Under the pieces are notes generated by a model. The model had not been told where the DNA came from. It worked only from the letters and a program-made list of their open reading frames with translations, and searched no databases. The position numbers were made by a program, and so were the translations under genes. From assembly GCA_040766585.1 (NCBI GenBank), contig JAXGQE010000004.1, positions 1 through 64,000 on the forward strand: 64,000 bases of DNA, in the 5' to 3' direction. Origin of the DNA: JAXGQE01 sp040766585 (GTDB lineage: Bacteria > Bacillota > SLNR01). This document shows, piece by piece, positions 8,005-17,187 of the stretch (the stretch's first letter is position 1; each line of letters opens with the position of its first letter).

Positions 8005-8966
8005 CACAGGACAACACCTCTTTCATGCAGTAGTTCTCCGGTTTTCTCCCAGAGGGCTTTGGCAGCGTCCAGATCCTGGGCCGGAGGGGCCAACTCTTCT
8101 TGGGTCGTCAAATGGAAAAAAGTATCTCGGACTTCCGATAGTTCCGGAGAAGCCCCCAGATAGTACAAAGCTTCTGCAGAAACCTCGGGTGAGTCGGAGA
8201 ATCGATCGATAATGGTCTTTTTGTACCATTTGTAAAAACGGCTGTTATCTTTGCCGGTTTCAGTCCGGACCATGCCGGGATGCATGGCGTTGAGGGTGAC
8301 ATTATAGGGGGCCAGTTCTTCAGCAAGGATATGCATGGAAAGAATCTGAGCCAGTTTGCCGGCTCCATAGGCTTTGACACCGGTATATCGTTGAGTTTTC
8401 CACTGAAGATCATCGAGATTCAGGCCCCATGCCGCAAAACGATACGCCTCGGAGCTGACAAAGATGATTCTCCCGATCTTGTCTTTTTCATACTTGGGCA
8501 TGAGCATTCGGGTGGTAATCAAAGGACAAAGGTAATGAATGACCAGATTGACTTCCAGCCCTTCTGCCGTTTCAGTTCTCGATTCCAGGTGCACTCCTGC
8601 GTTATGAATCATCACATCGATGGGTTTTTCCAAAGACAGTAAATATTGCGCAACTTTCTGAATATCCTCAAGAAGGGACAAATCGGCTGTGATGTATTCA
8701 ATAGGTGATCCGAATTCAGCAGCAATTTCTTTTTGGACCCGTACCGACTTTTCCGGATTTCGATTGACCATAATGATGTGCGCACCCATTGCAGCATATT
8801 TTCGGGCAGTCTGGTACCCGATTCCTGCCGTCGCTCCGGTAATGACTACCAACTTATCCCGAAAGGGCTCTGACCAAATCCGAGGGCGTTTTCTCATATT
8901 CTGGATCATGGCGTAGACATTGGACCATTTGTATTGAGGCCAATACTTTTGAATGGCTGGATTCAT
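8004..8966 (-). CDS. Short-chain dehydrogenase/reductase
   Basis: A 320-residue SDR. It has the cofactor motif TGATAGIG, the structural NAG (HNAGVH), the catalytic Ser in FVSSEAYR and YxxxK as YGAGK, a layout resembling retinol-dehydrogenase-like SDRs. An ATG at 8966 with AAAGGAGC six bases upstream is chosen over an earlier in-frame ATG without a ribosome site. It overlaps the CrtI-like gene by one base (stop TGA within GTGATG), forming a two-gene operon that may act on a hydrophobic alcohol, aldehyde or polyene. The physiological substrate is unknown. Confidence 0.85.
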   Translation of the reverse strand: MNPAIQKYWPQYKWSNVYAMIQNMRKRPRIWSEPFRDKLVVITGATAGIGYQTARKYAAMGAHIIMVNRNPEKSVRVQKEIAAEFGSPIEYITADLSLLEDIQKVAQYLLSLEKPIDVMIHNAGVHLESRTETAEGLEVNLVIHYLCPLITTRMLMPKYEKDKIGRIIFVSSEAYRFAAWGLNLDDLQWKTQRYTGVKAYGAGKLAQILSMHILAEELAPYNVTLNAMHPGMVRTETGKDNSRFYKWYKKTIIDRFSDSPEVSAEALYYLGASPELSEVRDTFFHLTTQEELAPPAQDLDAAKALWEKTGELLHERGVVL

Positions 8967-9081
8967 CGCAATGCTCCTTTGATTTCGGATTTCAAGCAAT
9001 CTTCGGCAGGGAAAGCTCATATCAGGTCGAATTGATGGATATACTTATTTTCTATTGTAATATATTCGGGAATATGGTTCA

Positions 9082-9723
9082 ATGTCTATTATGAAGTCAA
9101 ATCAATTCAGGGGAAAAATTGCTGTGAAATCAAAATCAATCTTGGGAATATTTCTAATCATAATGGTGGGAATGATTCTAGTTGCCGTGGCCTTTCGAGA
9201 TGCATTCATTGCTTTTTTGCAGCAGCCGGCCATCTCCAATCATGCACGTTTCATCCACATTGCCGCGGTGACTATGTTTTTTGCCAACGCTGTGGTAGGA
9301 ATGGCGTGGGAGCAGCGCAGTCTTGCTTCCGGCAGCAAAGAAGTAATTCTCCATACCTACAACACGGTGACCTATCTGGACTCTCGCTTTTCGTCGCCCT
9401 TGATCATCCTGTCGGTTCTGGGAGGTCTGTCCCTCAGTGTCAGCAGCGGAGATATTTGGGAAATTGGCTGGCTTTCTGTCAGTTTTCTTCTCTTTTTGAT
9501 GTCCGGTTTCCTCTGGATCGTCAGCGATATTCCAACTCAATACAGGATCAAGAAACTGATGGACGATCTGAAGGAAGAGGATTCCACGCTTCCGGATGAA
9601 CTGATTCGTCTCCTGAAACTGCGCGGCTGGATCAGTCTGGCCGGTGTAATCCCTTTGATCATTGTGTTTGTTCTGATGGTATACAGACCGGAAATTGTAG
9701 CGGTGGCCGACTGGCTCCGGTAA
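9082..9723 (+). CDS. Integral membrane protein, DUF2269-like
   Basis: About 213 residues with four to five membrane helices: near 20-40, 60-80, 105-125, 130-150 and at the C-terminus. Conserved-looking histidine and arginine residues occur in the helix RFIHIAAVTMFFANAVVG and in YLDSRF. The arrangement resembles the DUF2269 family of predicted membrane proteins, whose role is unknown. It is divergently transcribed from the dehydrogenase/oxidoreductase pair. Several nearby starts are possible (9082, 9091, 9124) and none has a strong ribosome site. Confidence 0.55.
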   Translation: MSIMKSNQFRGKIAVKSKSILGIFLIIMVGMILVAVAFRDAFIAFLQQPAISNHARFIHIAAVTMFFANAVVGMAWEQRSLASGSKEVILHTYNTVTYLDSRFSSPLIILSVLGGLSLSVSSGDIWEIGWLSVSFLLFLMSGFLWIVSDIPTQYRIKKLMDDLKEEDSTLPDELIRLLKLRGWISLAGVIPLIIVFVLMVYRPEIVAVADWLR

Positions 9724-10000
9724 TGATCGAAACGAAATCTGAACAACGTGGAACCTGCGAGGGTACCTGGTATAAATCGTGATTTAAAAAAGACTCAAAC
9801 AGAATGCTAAACTACGAAGAAAGCTCCCGGACCGGTAGATCCTTGAAATAGAGAATATTCAAGACTACATTCCATCGGGGGCTTTTCCATTGCATCGTCT
9901 GGCTAATTTTCTGTCTGAGAGCATTCCGAAAAAATGTCGTGGGTACACATTTTACCACAGGACTGATACCCAAGAGGTTTCTAAAAACAGTCGAGGAGTG

Positions 10001-11005
10001 ATGGATTTGGATTGGAGAGTATCTCGTTCCAGAAAAAGAAGTGAAGAGTTGTTGGAAGGGGCCATCGATATTCATGTGCATGCTGGCCCGCATCTTGTCA
10101 GCAGTCCCCGCAGCGTGGATCCGGTGGAAGCTGCCGTTGAAGCCCGAAACGCAGGGATGAAAGCCATTGTCTATATGGATGTTTTTAACATGTCCACCGG
10201 TACTGCGTGGATGGTCAATCGGGTAGTCCCCGATTTCCAAACCTTTGGAGGCATCATTTTGAACACAGTGTATGGGGGAATGAATCCCCGGGCCGTAAAT
10301 ACGGCTCTTTACTATGGGGAACCAGCCAAATTTGTCAGTTTCGGCGCCCATTCCACTTACTACGAAGCCTTCAAAGAAGGCCGCTACGAAGAAGGATCCT
10401 TTATCTATTTGAAGGACCGGTACCCGAAGTTTACGGAAGAGGAGCTTTCCAGAGCCATCCAGATTCCCATGGGAGCGCCGGACAAGGCACTGCAGGAAAT
10501 CCTGGAAATTATTGCAGCCCATCCCCATGTCTATTTGGTGACAGGGCATGTGTCCAAGGATGAAGCCATTCGGTTGTGTGAATTGAGCCATGAGTACGGC
10601 ATCAAAAAGGTTGTTATCTCTGATTGTGCCACAAGAGGCATGTCGCCCCAGGAGATGGCTAAGGTCATTTCATTGGGAGCCTATATTGAAAAATGGCTGG
10701 GGCCTACCCATTCATCCACCATTCCCAAAACCCATTATTATGTGGAGCCCGAATACCGCAGTGAAAGTAAGCGAAGTGCCCCTCAGCCGGGGGTGTCCGT
10801 GGGTGTACCTCGCGTCGCTGAGCTGATTCGTGAATACGGGGCCGAGCATTTTATCATTTCTACAGACTTTGGTGTGTATACCTTGCCCAGTCCGGTGGAA
10901 GGAATGAGGGAGTTTATTGCCTGTCTGATGGATGTGGGACTAACGGATGAAGAGATCCGCCGAGTCAGCAGCATCAATCCGGGGCTTCTCCTGGATCTTG
11001 TCTAA
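10001..11005 (+). CDS. Amidohydrolase-fold protein (DUF6282-like), copy 1
   Basis: A 334-residue cytosolic protein. It begins, after about 20 residues, with an HxH metal motif in DIHVHAGPHL. Later strand-end residues that could complete a TIM-barrel metal site are FGAHSTYY, VTGHV and STDFGVY. This is the general layout of the amidohydrolase/PHP hydrolases, and the protein resembles the uncharacterised DUF6282 group. The start is ATG 10001 with GAGGAGTG upstream; the open frame to 9890 lacks a start with a ribosome site. A paralogue of identical length follows 57 bases downstream. Hydrolysis of a cyclic amide or an N-substituted amino acid is only an inference from the fold. Confidence 0.75.
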   Translation: MDLDWRVSRSRKRSEELLEGAIDIHVHAGPHLVSSPRSVDPVEAAVEARNAGMKAIVYMDVFNMSTGTAWMVNRVVPDFQTFGGIILNTVYGGMNPRAVNTALYYGEPAKFVSFGAHSTYYEAFKEGRYEEGSFIYLKDRYPKFTEEELSRAIQIPMGAPDKALQEILEIIAAHPHVYLVTGHVSKDEAIRLCELSHEYGIKKVVISDCATRGMSPQEMAKVISLGAYIEKWLGPTHSSTIPKTHYYVEPEYRSESKRSAPQPGVSVGVPRVAELIREYGAEHFIISTDFGVYTLPSPVEGMREFIACLMDVGLTDEEIRRVSSINPGLLLDLV

Positions 11006-11062
11006 GTTTTTCTATTAGCTATTTCGTGAAAAATCTGAAGATATTTGGAGGAGGGTACTTTC

Positions 11063-12067
11063 ATGCAGACTGACTGGAGATTTGTCCGATCGAGAGCCAA
11101 AAGCGAGGAACTGCTTCAGGGAGCCATTGATATTCATGTTCATGCCGGGCCTCATCTGATCAGTAGCCCGCGGAGCACCGATCCGGTGGCGTGCGCCATA
11201 AAGGCCAGGGATATGGGTATGCGGACCATCGTGTACATGGATGTGTTCAATATGTCGGTGGGGACTTCCTGGATTGTCAATCAGGTAATCCCTGACTTTA
11301 CCACCCATGGAGGCATCATTTTGAACACGGTGTATGGAGGGATGAATCCCCGGGCTGTCAAGACTGCCGTGCATTACGGCTCAGGGGCTCGATATGTCAG
11401 TTTTGGGGCTCATTCTACTTACTACCAGGCCGAAAAAGAAGGGCGTTTCGAAGACGGCCAGTGGATCTTACTGCGGGAGAAATACCCCAAATTCGCGCAG
11501 GAAGAGCTGTCCCGCTGCATCCGCATCCCGGAAGGAAAACCCAGCCCTGAACTGGATGAAATATTGGAAATCATCGCGGCCAATCCCCAGATCTATCTGG
11601 TTACCGGCCATGTGGGCAATGACGAGGCGATGCGCTTGATCGAGTTTGCCAAACAATACGGAATCAAAAAGGTCTTAGTATCCAATGCTGTGGTGGAAAA
11701 TATGTCGGAAAAAGAAATTGCCCAAGCGATTGCCAGCGGTGCTTACATTGAAAAGCTCCTGGCTGCCCATACCCACACAACGCCGATTCCCAAGACCCAT
11801 TACTATGTCGAAGAAGAATACCGGGCCATGGATGAAGGACTGCAGGGAACCACATCCGGCGGGGTAGCCAAAGTGGCTGAGCAGATAAAAAAATTCGGAG
11901 CGGATCACTTCATCATCGGTACGGATTTCGGGGTCTACACCCTTCCGGATCCCGTAGAAGGGATGAGAGAGTTTATTGCCTGCCTGATGGATATGGGGCT
12001 CTCGGATGAGGAAATTCGCAAAGTGAGCAGCATCAATCCCGGACGGCTCCTGGATCTCAACGATTAG
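11063..12067 (+). CDS. Amidohydrolase-fold protein (DUF6282-like), copy 2
   Basis: The second of two tandem paralogues, also 334 residues. It shares nearly all motif blocks with copy 1: DIHVHAGPHL, GGIILNTVYGGMNPRAV, SFGAHSTYY, TDFGVYTLP and the C-terminal SSINPG. A GGAGGAGGG site lies eight bases before ATG 11063. Differences cluster in a loop (about residues 245-275), where copy 1 has a Ser/Arg/Pro-rich insert and copy 2 a Gly-rich one. This suggests either different substrates or a heteromeric complex. Terminator-like hairpins follow at 12238 and 12310. Confidence 0.75.
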   Translation: MQTDWRFVRSRAKSEELLQGAIDIHVHAGPHLISSPRSTDPVACAIKARDMGMRTIVYMDVFNMSVGTSWIVNQVIPDFTTHGGIILNTVYGGMNPRAVKTAVHYGSGARYVSFGAHSTYYQAEKEGRFEDGQWILLREKYPKFAQEELSRCIRIPEGKPSPELDEILEIIAANPQIYLVTGHVGNDEAMRLIEFAKQYGIKKVLVSNAVVENMSEKEIAQAIASGAYIEKLLAAHTHTTPIPKTHYYVEEEYRAMDEGLQGTTSGGVAKVAEQIKKFGADHFIIGTDFGVYTLPDPVEGMREFIACLMDMGLSDEEIRKVSSINPGRLLDLND

Positions 12068-12237
12068 GCATCTTCATGATTCGAAAGACAATGTATCGGA
12101 CCCTATGTAAAACGACCCAATCTTCGGATAGCGGGCATAATCCAGGTTCATCATTTGACTGTCGGTACCCACAGAGTGAATGGAACTCGGGTTGAAATGC
12201 CGCAGAATGAAAGCCTGCAAAGACCAGGGTCCGGATC

Positions 12238-12267
12238 GATCCCTATTCGGTGGAGGGATTCTTTTCT
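12238..12267 (+). terminator. Probable terminator after the DUF6282 pair
   Basis: Stem ATCCCT/AGGGAT with a 9-nt loop, followed by TCTTTTCT. Confidence 0.5.
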
Positions 12268-12309
12268 AGCCTATATTCTGGACCTGACTATTCGGACGAC
12301 TGATTCAGT

Positions 12310-12337
12310 ATGCACCTCGGATCATTTCGGGGTGCAT
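12310..12337 (+). terminator. Perfect 10-bp hairpin, possible second terminator
   Basis: ATGCACCTCG pairs with CGGGGTGCAT across an 8-nt loop (one G-T pair). The following TCTTAG is a poor T run, so a structured site rather than a terminator remains possible. Confidence 0.4.
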
Positions 12338-12706
12338 TCTTAGTACATATCTCTGTGTTGGACCGAATTCTGGGGGTATCCATGGATCTGTCTGCTTTGA
12401 TTCATAGAACCTTTTCGATTATGCACTGAATGAAGTGTCAGTCAGGAATTATGGAAAGAACGATCAAATACATAAAATTTAGTAATTCATCTTCGAATTA
12501 TCGGCCAGCAGGAGGATTGCCGAGTGGTTGGCAGAATAAATAGAATGGTTATATGAGGTCTGCTATTGTACCTGTAGTTTGGATGGAAAAAGTCCATAAT
12601 TCTGAATTAAAAATGATCGATCTGTCTATTCCGAATATGGTGGATCACTTGGAAGTCGCGCTGACTGACTCTATTTGCAGTTTATCCCTGCACTGACAAG
12701 GATGTG

Positions 12707-13765
12707 ATGATATTGTTTTGTCCAGAATCCATGGTGGTTCTGATTCCTGCATATAAACCCCAGCAGTCGCTGCTGGAATTGTGTGAAACGCTGAAAGAGA
12801 TGGGCTTTTCCCTGGTGGTTGTCAACGATGGAAGCGGCAGTGACTTCGATTCGATATTTTCTCAGCTGCCTCCCGGGACAGTGTTTTTGGATCATGAGGT
12901 AAACCGCGGCAAAGGGCAGGCATTGAAAACAGGATTGAAAGCCATCGAGGAATATTATCCCCAGGCTACAGTTATTGTCACAGCAGATGCAGATGGACAG
13001 CATCTTCCTGAGGATATCCTGCAAGTAGGGAAAGCGCTCACACAAGGAGAGCAAGGCTTGATCATCGGGAGTCGAAGATTTCATGGTAAAGTTCCATTTA
13101 AAAGCCGCTTTGGCAATACATTGACACGCTGGTTATTTGCATTGTCAACTCGAGTACGGGTGTACGATACTCAGTCAGGATTACGAGCATTCTCTCCTGC
13201 AGACATACCTTTTTTGCTGTCAGTTCCGGGAGAGCGCTATGAGTACGAACTGAATGTTCTGATGCATGCCACCCGGAAGGGAATCCCGATCCGGGAAGTG
13301 CCAATCCATACCGTTTATGAGAAAGGAAATCCCACATCCCATTTTCATGTGATTCGTGATTCGTATCGTGTATACGCCCAACTGTTGAAGTTCAGCCTTT
13401 CATCACTGGGTGCGTTCTGGTTGGATTACATAGCTCTTCTTATTCTGCGGAACTGGCTGATTGGCATGGGACTCTCCCGTTCTTTGCTGATCAGTTCGAT
13501 AATTGCCCGGTTAATCAGTGCTACTTTTAATTATACAGTCAATCGTTTATGGGTATTCAACAGCCAGGCCAGTGTAAAGAAAACCGCATCTGCATATGTT
13601 TTTTTGGCAATTATGCTCTGGATCGCCAATTATGGAGTTCTTTATCTCATCCACATGGTTGCAAGCGTTCCATTATGGCTGGCAAAGCCGATGGCGGATA
13701 TCATACTATTTGTAGCGAGCTATAACATCCAAAAGCGATACATTTTCTCTGATTTTCAGAGGTGA
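12707..13765 (+). CDS. Fused polyprenyl-phosphate glycosyltransferase and GtrA-type flippase
   Basis: A 352-residue two-domain protein. Residues about 8-225 are a family 2 glycosyltransferase of the dolichol-phosphate-mannose synthase type: LIPAYKP, VVNDGSG, the DxD-like ADADGQH and GSRRF. Residues about 235-350 are four membrane helices of GtrA type, which in other systems translocate undecaprenyl-phosphate-linked sugars. It would make and flip a polyprenyl-phosphate sugar for envelope glycosylation. It has an AAGG site five bases before ATG 12707. The next gene (NAGPA-type) begins 18 bases after the stop, so they form an operon. Confidence 0.88.
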   Translation: MILFCPESMVVLIPAYKPQQSLLELCETLKEMGFSLVVVNDGSGSDFDSIFSQLPPGTVFLDHEVNRGKGQALKTGLKAIEEYYPQATVIVTADADGQHLPEDILQVGKALTQGEQGLIIGSRRFHGKVPFKSRFGNTLTRWLFALSTRVRVYDTQSGLRAFSPADIPFLLSVPGERYEYELNVLMHATRKGIPIREVPIHTVYEKGNPTSHFHVIRDSYRVYAQLLKFSLSSLGAFWLDYIALLILRNWLIGMGLSRSLLISSIIARLISATFNYTVNRLWVFNSQASVKKTASAYVFLAIMLWIANYGVLYLIHMVASVPLWLAKPMADIILFVASYNIQKRYIFSDFQR

Positions 13766-13783
13766 AAGGAGGGTGCGGCATAA

Positions 13784-14764
13784 ATGGAAAATCGAACGAG
13801 TAGGCGTCATACCGGGCGCAGAAGGAAACCTATACGGATGCCAGGATGGCAAATCGGGCTGATCGATGTGCTTTTCATTGGACTCTTTTTATGCATTTTC
13901 TCTCTGTTTCATCATGTTCTTCCTCGATCCTATGCCGTGGACATCTCAGAAGAACCAGGAGTCGAGGATCCAACAGAACCCAGCGAAAACAATTCGGGAG
14001 AGCTGGATCTGGGAGGATATCGGTTTCCCGGGAAATTTGCGATAGAAGCGCCTATCATTACCGACAATCGGTATGTGAGTCAGGATGTGGATGTTTCGGT
14101 AACGCAAATTCAGGAAAACGGAATCACTTACTTTGTCCAAGACATATACATTCGTCATATCGACAGTTTTCGCACCGCATTCGCCAAAAATACATACGGA
14201 AAATCCATCAATGAATGGGTGTTGGATATGGCGAAACGAAATGATGCTGTCTGTGCGATCAATGGGGATTACTACGGAATCGGGTCTGTAGGCGTGGTCA
14301 TCCGAAACGGAGTGCTCTACAGAGATGATCCGGACGGAGACGTTCTCATTCTGTACAGGGACGGGGTCATGAAAGTGTATGAACCCCGCGAATTTGACGG
14401 TGACCAGGCCATGGCGGATGGGGCCTGGCAGGGCTGGTGTTTTGGGCCGTCACTGCTGGGTGAGAATGGTGAAGCACTGACAGATATCAAGAGCAATATT
14501 GCCCGAGCCAATCCCCGGACGGCTGTGGGATACTTCGAGCCAGGGCATTACTGCTTTATCACCGTCGATGGTCGGCAGACTGGATATTCGGATGGGATAA
14601 GTCTTGATGATCTATCTCGGGTGTTTGCCGATCTGGGTTGCCAGGTAGCCTACAACATGGATGGAGGGCAAACCGCTGTCATGACGTTCATGGATCGGCT
14701 GGTGAACCGGCCGTACGATGGGGGCCGTCAAACCAGTGATATTCTTTATATATGGGATCGATAA
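13784..14764 (+). CDS. Membrane-anchored phosphodiester glycosidase (NAGPA domain)
   Basis: A 326-residue protein with a basic N-terminus, one membrane helix near 24-46 and an extracellular acidic linker. It ends in a NAGPA/DUF2233 domain with the blocks AINGDYYG, GWCFGPSLL, NPRTAVGY and NMDGGQT. NAGPA domains cleave phosphodiester-linked sugars (N-acetylglucosamine-1-phosphodiester alpha-N-acetylglucosaminidase type). Placed after the glycosyltransferase-GtrA fusion, it probably trims or remodels cell-surface sugar phosphates such as teichoic or wall glycans. The final block GGRQTSDILYIWD is also typical of the family. Confidence 0.85.
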   Translation: MENRTSRRHTGRRRKPIRMPGWQIGLIDVLFIGLFLCIFSLFHHVLPRSYAVDISEEPGVEDPTEPSENNSGELDLGGYRFPGKFAIEAPIITDNRYVSQDVDVSVTQIQENGITYFVQDIYIRHIDSFRTAFAKNTYGKSINEWVLDMAKRNDAVCAINGDYYGIGSVGVVIRNGVLYRDDPDGDVLILYRDGVMKVYEPREFDGDQAMADGAWQGWCFGPSLLGENGEALTDIKSNIARANPRTAVGYFEPGHYCFITVDGRQTGYSDGISLDDLSRVFADLGCQVAYNMDGGQTAVMTFMDRLVNRPYDGGRQTSDILYIWDR

Positions 14765-14789
14765 ACGAGCAAAGAATGAAGGAAGTTGG

Positions 14790-15095
14790 GTGATCCGGTT
14801 TATGAGAAAAATGATTGCGAAAATACTGCCGCATATCAGTATCGTCATCTCGGGGATGATGATCGTGTTCTTCATTATTGACCGATACAATAAGAAAATG
14901 CGGTTTATGGAAGATGAGATGACCAAGGTATTGATTTTTATACTCGGCATCAGTGCCATTGGTACAGCGATTATGCTGATCCATCATCAACGATCACAGG
15001 AATGGCAGCACTTACGCAGGAATGATGCTTCAAGTGACAATCCTGCAACCCCTGGGGAAGCTATAAGCAAATTGCGTGATAGTATTTCCCGATAA
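14790..15095 (+). CDS. Small two-helix membrane protein
   Basis: About 101 residues from GTG 14790 (GAAGGAAG a few bases upstream) or 97 from ATG 14802. Two hydrophobic helices (about 12-33 and 47-67) are joined by a short charged loop, and the C-terminal tail is hydrophilic. I do not recognise it. It lies 25 bases after the phosphodiester glycosidase gene and may be the last gene of the envelope operon. Confidence 0.55.
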   Translation: MIRFMRKMIAKILPHISIVISGMMIVFFIIDRYNKKMRFMEDEMTKVLIFILGISAIGTAIMLIHHQRSQEWQHLRRNDASSDNPATPGEAISKLRDSISR

Positions 15096-15247
15096 TGAAA
15101 GAAAAGGATAAGTGCATCTTTGTAGATTCAAAGAATCGCAAAGATAGGGATGTGCAAGCGCAGGAAGAACTGTCACAAAAGCGAATTCTTCATTGAACCG
15201 GAATTGAATGGAATCTTGAGAAAGATATCATCAAGGAGGTGCCAATT

Positions 15248-15751
15248 GTGGCTGTTGAACAGGCATCCTACCAGATCCTTCTCCAGGAAGACCCCTTTGA
15301 GCTCCGTCTCTATGCTCCCATGATCGTCGTGGTCAGCCCTGAAAGAGATTTCGTGCAGCAAGATGGATTCAGCCGATTATTTCGCTACATCAGCGGGGAT
15401 AATGAGTCATCCAGGCAAATTGCCATGACTGCCCCCGTGATAAATTCCCTCGATGGCCGAAACCCGACCACGGCATTTGTCATGCCAAAGAAGTTTGGCA
15501 TCCATGACCTGCCTACACCGAATGATTCGGCTCTGGAAACTCGGGAAATACCGGAGCGTCATGTCGCAGTTGTGAGCTTTTCCGGAAGCGTCCATGCCAA
15601 CATCATTACCCAAAAGAAGGCCAGTTTGCTGGAATGGATTCAGGAAAAGAAGATGACCACCATCGGAGAACTGGAGATGGCTCGATACAATCCCCCCTAC
15701 ATTCCTTCCATGCTCAGACGCAATGAGTTAATGATTGAAGTCAAGCTCTAA
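15248..15751 (+). CDS. SOUL-family heme-binding protein
   Basis: A 167-residue protein of the SOUL/HBP fold. Family blocks are YQILLQEDPFELRLY near the N-terminus, FSRLFRYISGDN, IAMTAPV and FVMPKKF, and a C-terminal ARYNPPYIPSMLRRNE. SOUL proteins bind heme or tetrapyrroles. The bacterial role is not established, and heme buffering is the usual guess. Start GTG 15248 lies eight bases after AAGGAGG, and an earlier in-frame GTG overlaps that site. A strong terminator follows, and the gene is probably expressed alone. Confidence 0.88.
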   Translation: MAVEQASYQILLQEDPFELRLYAPMIVVVSPERDFVQQDGFSRLFRYISGDNESSRQIAMTAPVINSLDGRNPTTAFVMPKKFGIHDLPTPNDSALETREIPERHVAVVSFSGSVHANIITQKKASLLEWIQEKKMTTIGELEMARYNPPYIPSMLRRNELMIEVKL

Positions 15752-15781
15752 CAGGATCTATTTCGAAGATTTTAACGGGTC

Positions 15782-15818
15782 AAGAAAGAATACCAGGCTT
15801 TCTGGTATTCTTTCTTTT
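15782..15818 (+). terminator. Terminator of the SOUL gene
   Basis: A 15-bp perfect stem beginning AAGAAAGAATACCAG, with a CTTT loop and a trailing T run. Confidence 0.92.
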
Positions 15819-15911
15819 CGAGATTTTGTGACCTGACCTTTTGAGGGCTCAGAGGAACTCGCCCCATGAGATACAACCAAAATCCTATGAAGACGCGGAA
15901 TGAAAACGTGA

Positions 15912-15953
15912 AAAACCTTGGAGAAGGTGGTATCGATGCTTCTCCAAGGTTTT
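15912..15953. terminator. Bidirectional terminator between SOUL and M24 peptidase genes
   Basis: AAAACCTTGGAGAAG pairs fully with CTTCTCCAAGGTTTT. It is A-rich on one side and T-rich on the other, so it can terminate transcription from either direction. The minus-strand peptidase ends at 16033. Confidence 0.8.
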
Positions 15954-16032
15954 GGATTTGTCTGGGTCTCTCACCCTTAGGATACGAGGCTAAGGGTCCA
16001 GGGATAATAAGAGATTCTGAATCAAAATGGGA

Positions 16033-17187
16033 TTAGAGCTCAAACATGGTTCGGCTGAATGTGGTCAGTGATTTTGCTCCTGTTTCAGTGACTAAAACCA
16101 TGTCCTCCACCCGGAGATAACAGTCACCGGGCATCCAAACCTTGGGTTCGAAGCACAAAATCATACCGGGTCTGAATACTTCTTCGGCGTAGCGGTTGAT
16201 CCACGGCAGTTCATGAACATTGATCCCAATCTGGTGCCCCATGGGTATTCGCTCTGAGTGTTCAAAAAGATTATCGCGAAAACCGTATCGATCCAGTTCG
16301 TCCCGGAGGATTTTCAGATAAGTGTTGATCTTATCGCCCGGTTTTATGGTCTCGATCAGTTTCACCTGGGCAGACTGAAGGGCTTTATAGGCGTCTTTGA
16401 TCCGTTCCGGCGCTTTTCCGAAATAGAAGGAGCGGCCGTAATCGGAACAGTATCCGTTCATGACATACCCGAAATCAAAGGCGATGGCAGTTCCTTCTTT
16501 CAGCGGCCACCAGCGTTTGTACTGACCTCTTTCCTGGGCGGTGGGATCCCCGGTTTTAGTAAAGAGAGCGTTGGGATCAAACGGCAATTCAGTGGCCCCA
16601 TTTTCCAGGCCAATTCTGGCAATAACATCCCCGATTTCAAACTGACTCATGCCTTCCTTGATCTCCTTGACAATTTCGCCCATGGCGTAATCCGTAAACT
16701 CAGCCAAGCGGGTCAGTGTCTGAATCTCTTTTTCGTCTTTGATGGCCCGCAGCGATTCAACCAGGGATTCTCCGGGAACCGTTTCGATTTCTGAATCAAT
16801 TTCGTGAATGATCTGTTCCAGATGAGACTGGCATGAAAGACCGACAGCAATTTTCTTCCCATTTAGATGGGGATGCAATTCTCTCTGCATGCGGTCATAG
16901 AAGCAGGGATATTTTTGAATGTGAGTGTTCTGAAATGAATCCATGCGATTGTGGGTGGCGATTAAAAGGGGTTCCCCCACCGCCGGAACAAACAGAACCG
17001 CATCGGTCTTGTTGTTGAAATAATCGCTGGGCGTAGGATTAATTCCGGCTGTTTCCGGGGTTCTCTGGAAAGTGAAACCGGGATCGTCCAGGAGATAGAA
17101 CATATTCCCGCCCACAGCGTACAGAGCCCCGTCGATGTTGTTGCTGAGCAGCATCTCCTGAAGGTTGGCTATCCTTTTTTCGTTCAT
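16033..17187 (-). CDS. M24-family Xaa-Pro peptidase
   Basis: A 384-residue pita-bread metallopeptidase of the creatinase/prolidase type. An N-terminal creatinase-like domain (to about 150) precedes the catalytic domain with the five metal ligands: Asp in AFDFGY, Asp in GYCSDYGRS, His in MGHQIG, Glu in CFEPKVW and Glu in RVEDMV. It probably releases residues N-terminal to proline from peptides in the cytoplasm, or acts on a substituted amino acid. Start ATG 17187 is eight bases after AGGAG. An ATG two codons earlier is too close to that site. It stands alone. Confidence 0.87.
   Translation of the reverse strand: MNEKRIANLQEMLLSNNIDGALYAVGGNMFYLLDDPGFTFQRTPETAGINPTPSDYFNNKTDAVLFVPAVGEPLLIATHNRMDSFQNTHIQKYPCFYDRMQRELHPHLNGKKIAVGLSCQSHLEQIIHEIDSEIETVPGESLVESLRAIKDEKEIQTLTRLAEFTDYAMGEIVKEIKEGMSQFEIGDVIARIGLENGATELPFDPNALFTKTGDPTAQERGQYKRWWPLKEGTAIAFDFGYVMNGYCSDYGRSFYFGKAPERIKDAYKALQSAQVKLIETIKPGDKINTYLKILRDELDRYGFRDNLFEHSERIPMGHQIGINVHELPWINRYAEEVFRPGMILCFEPKVWMPGDCYLRVEDMVLVTETGAKSLTTFSRTMFEL

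Larger units (their letters stand above)
12068..12706. other. Long intergenic region
   Basis: About 640 bases with no supported gene. It contains two hairpins (12238-12267 and 12310-12337) near its start and AT-rich sequence before the glycosyltransferase gene. No tRNA, riboswitch or remnant frame was recognised. Confidence 0.5.

Noticed and set aside
9812..10591. Minus-strand open frame of 259 codons opposite the first DUF6282 gene
   Set aside because: Antisense shadow of a gene with clear motifs and a good ribosome site.
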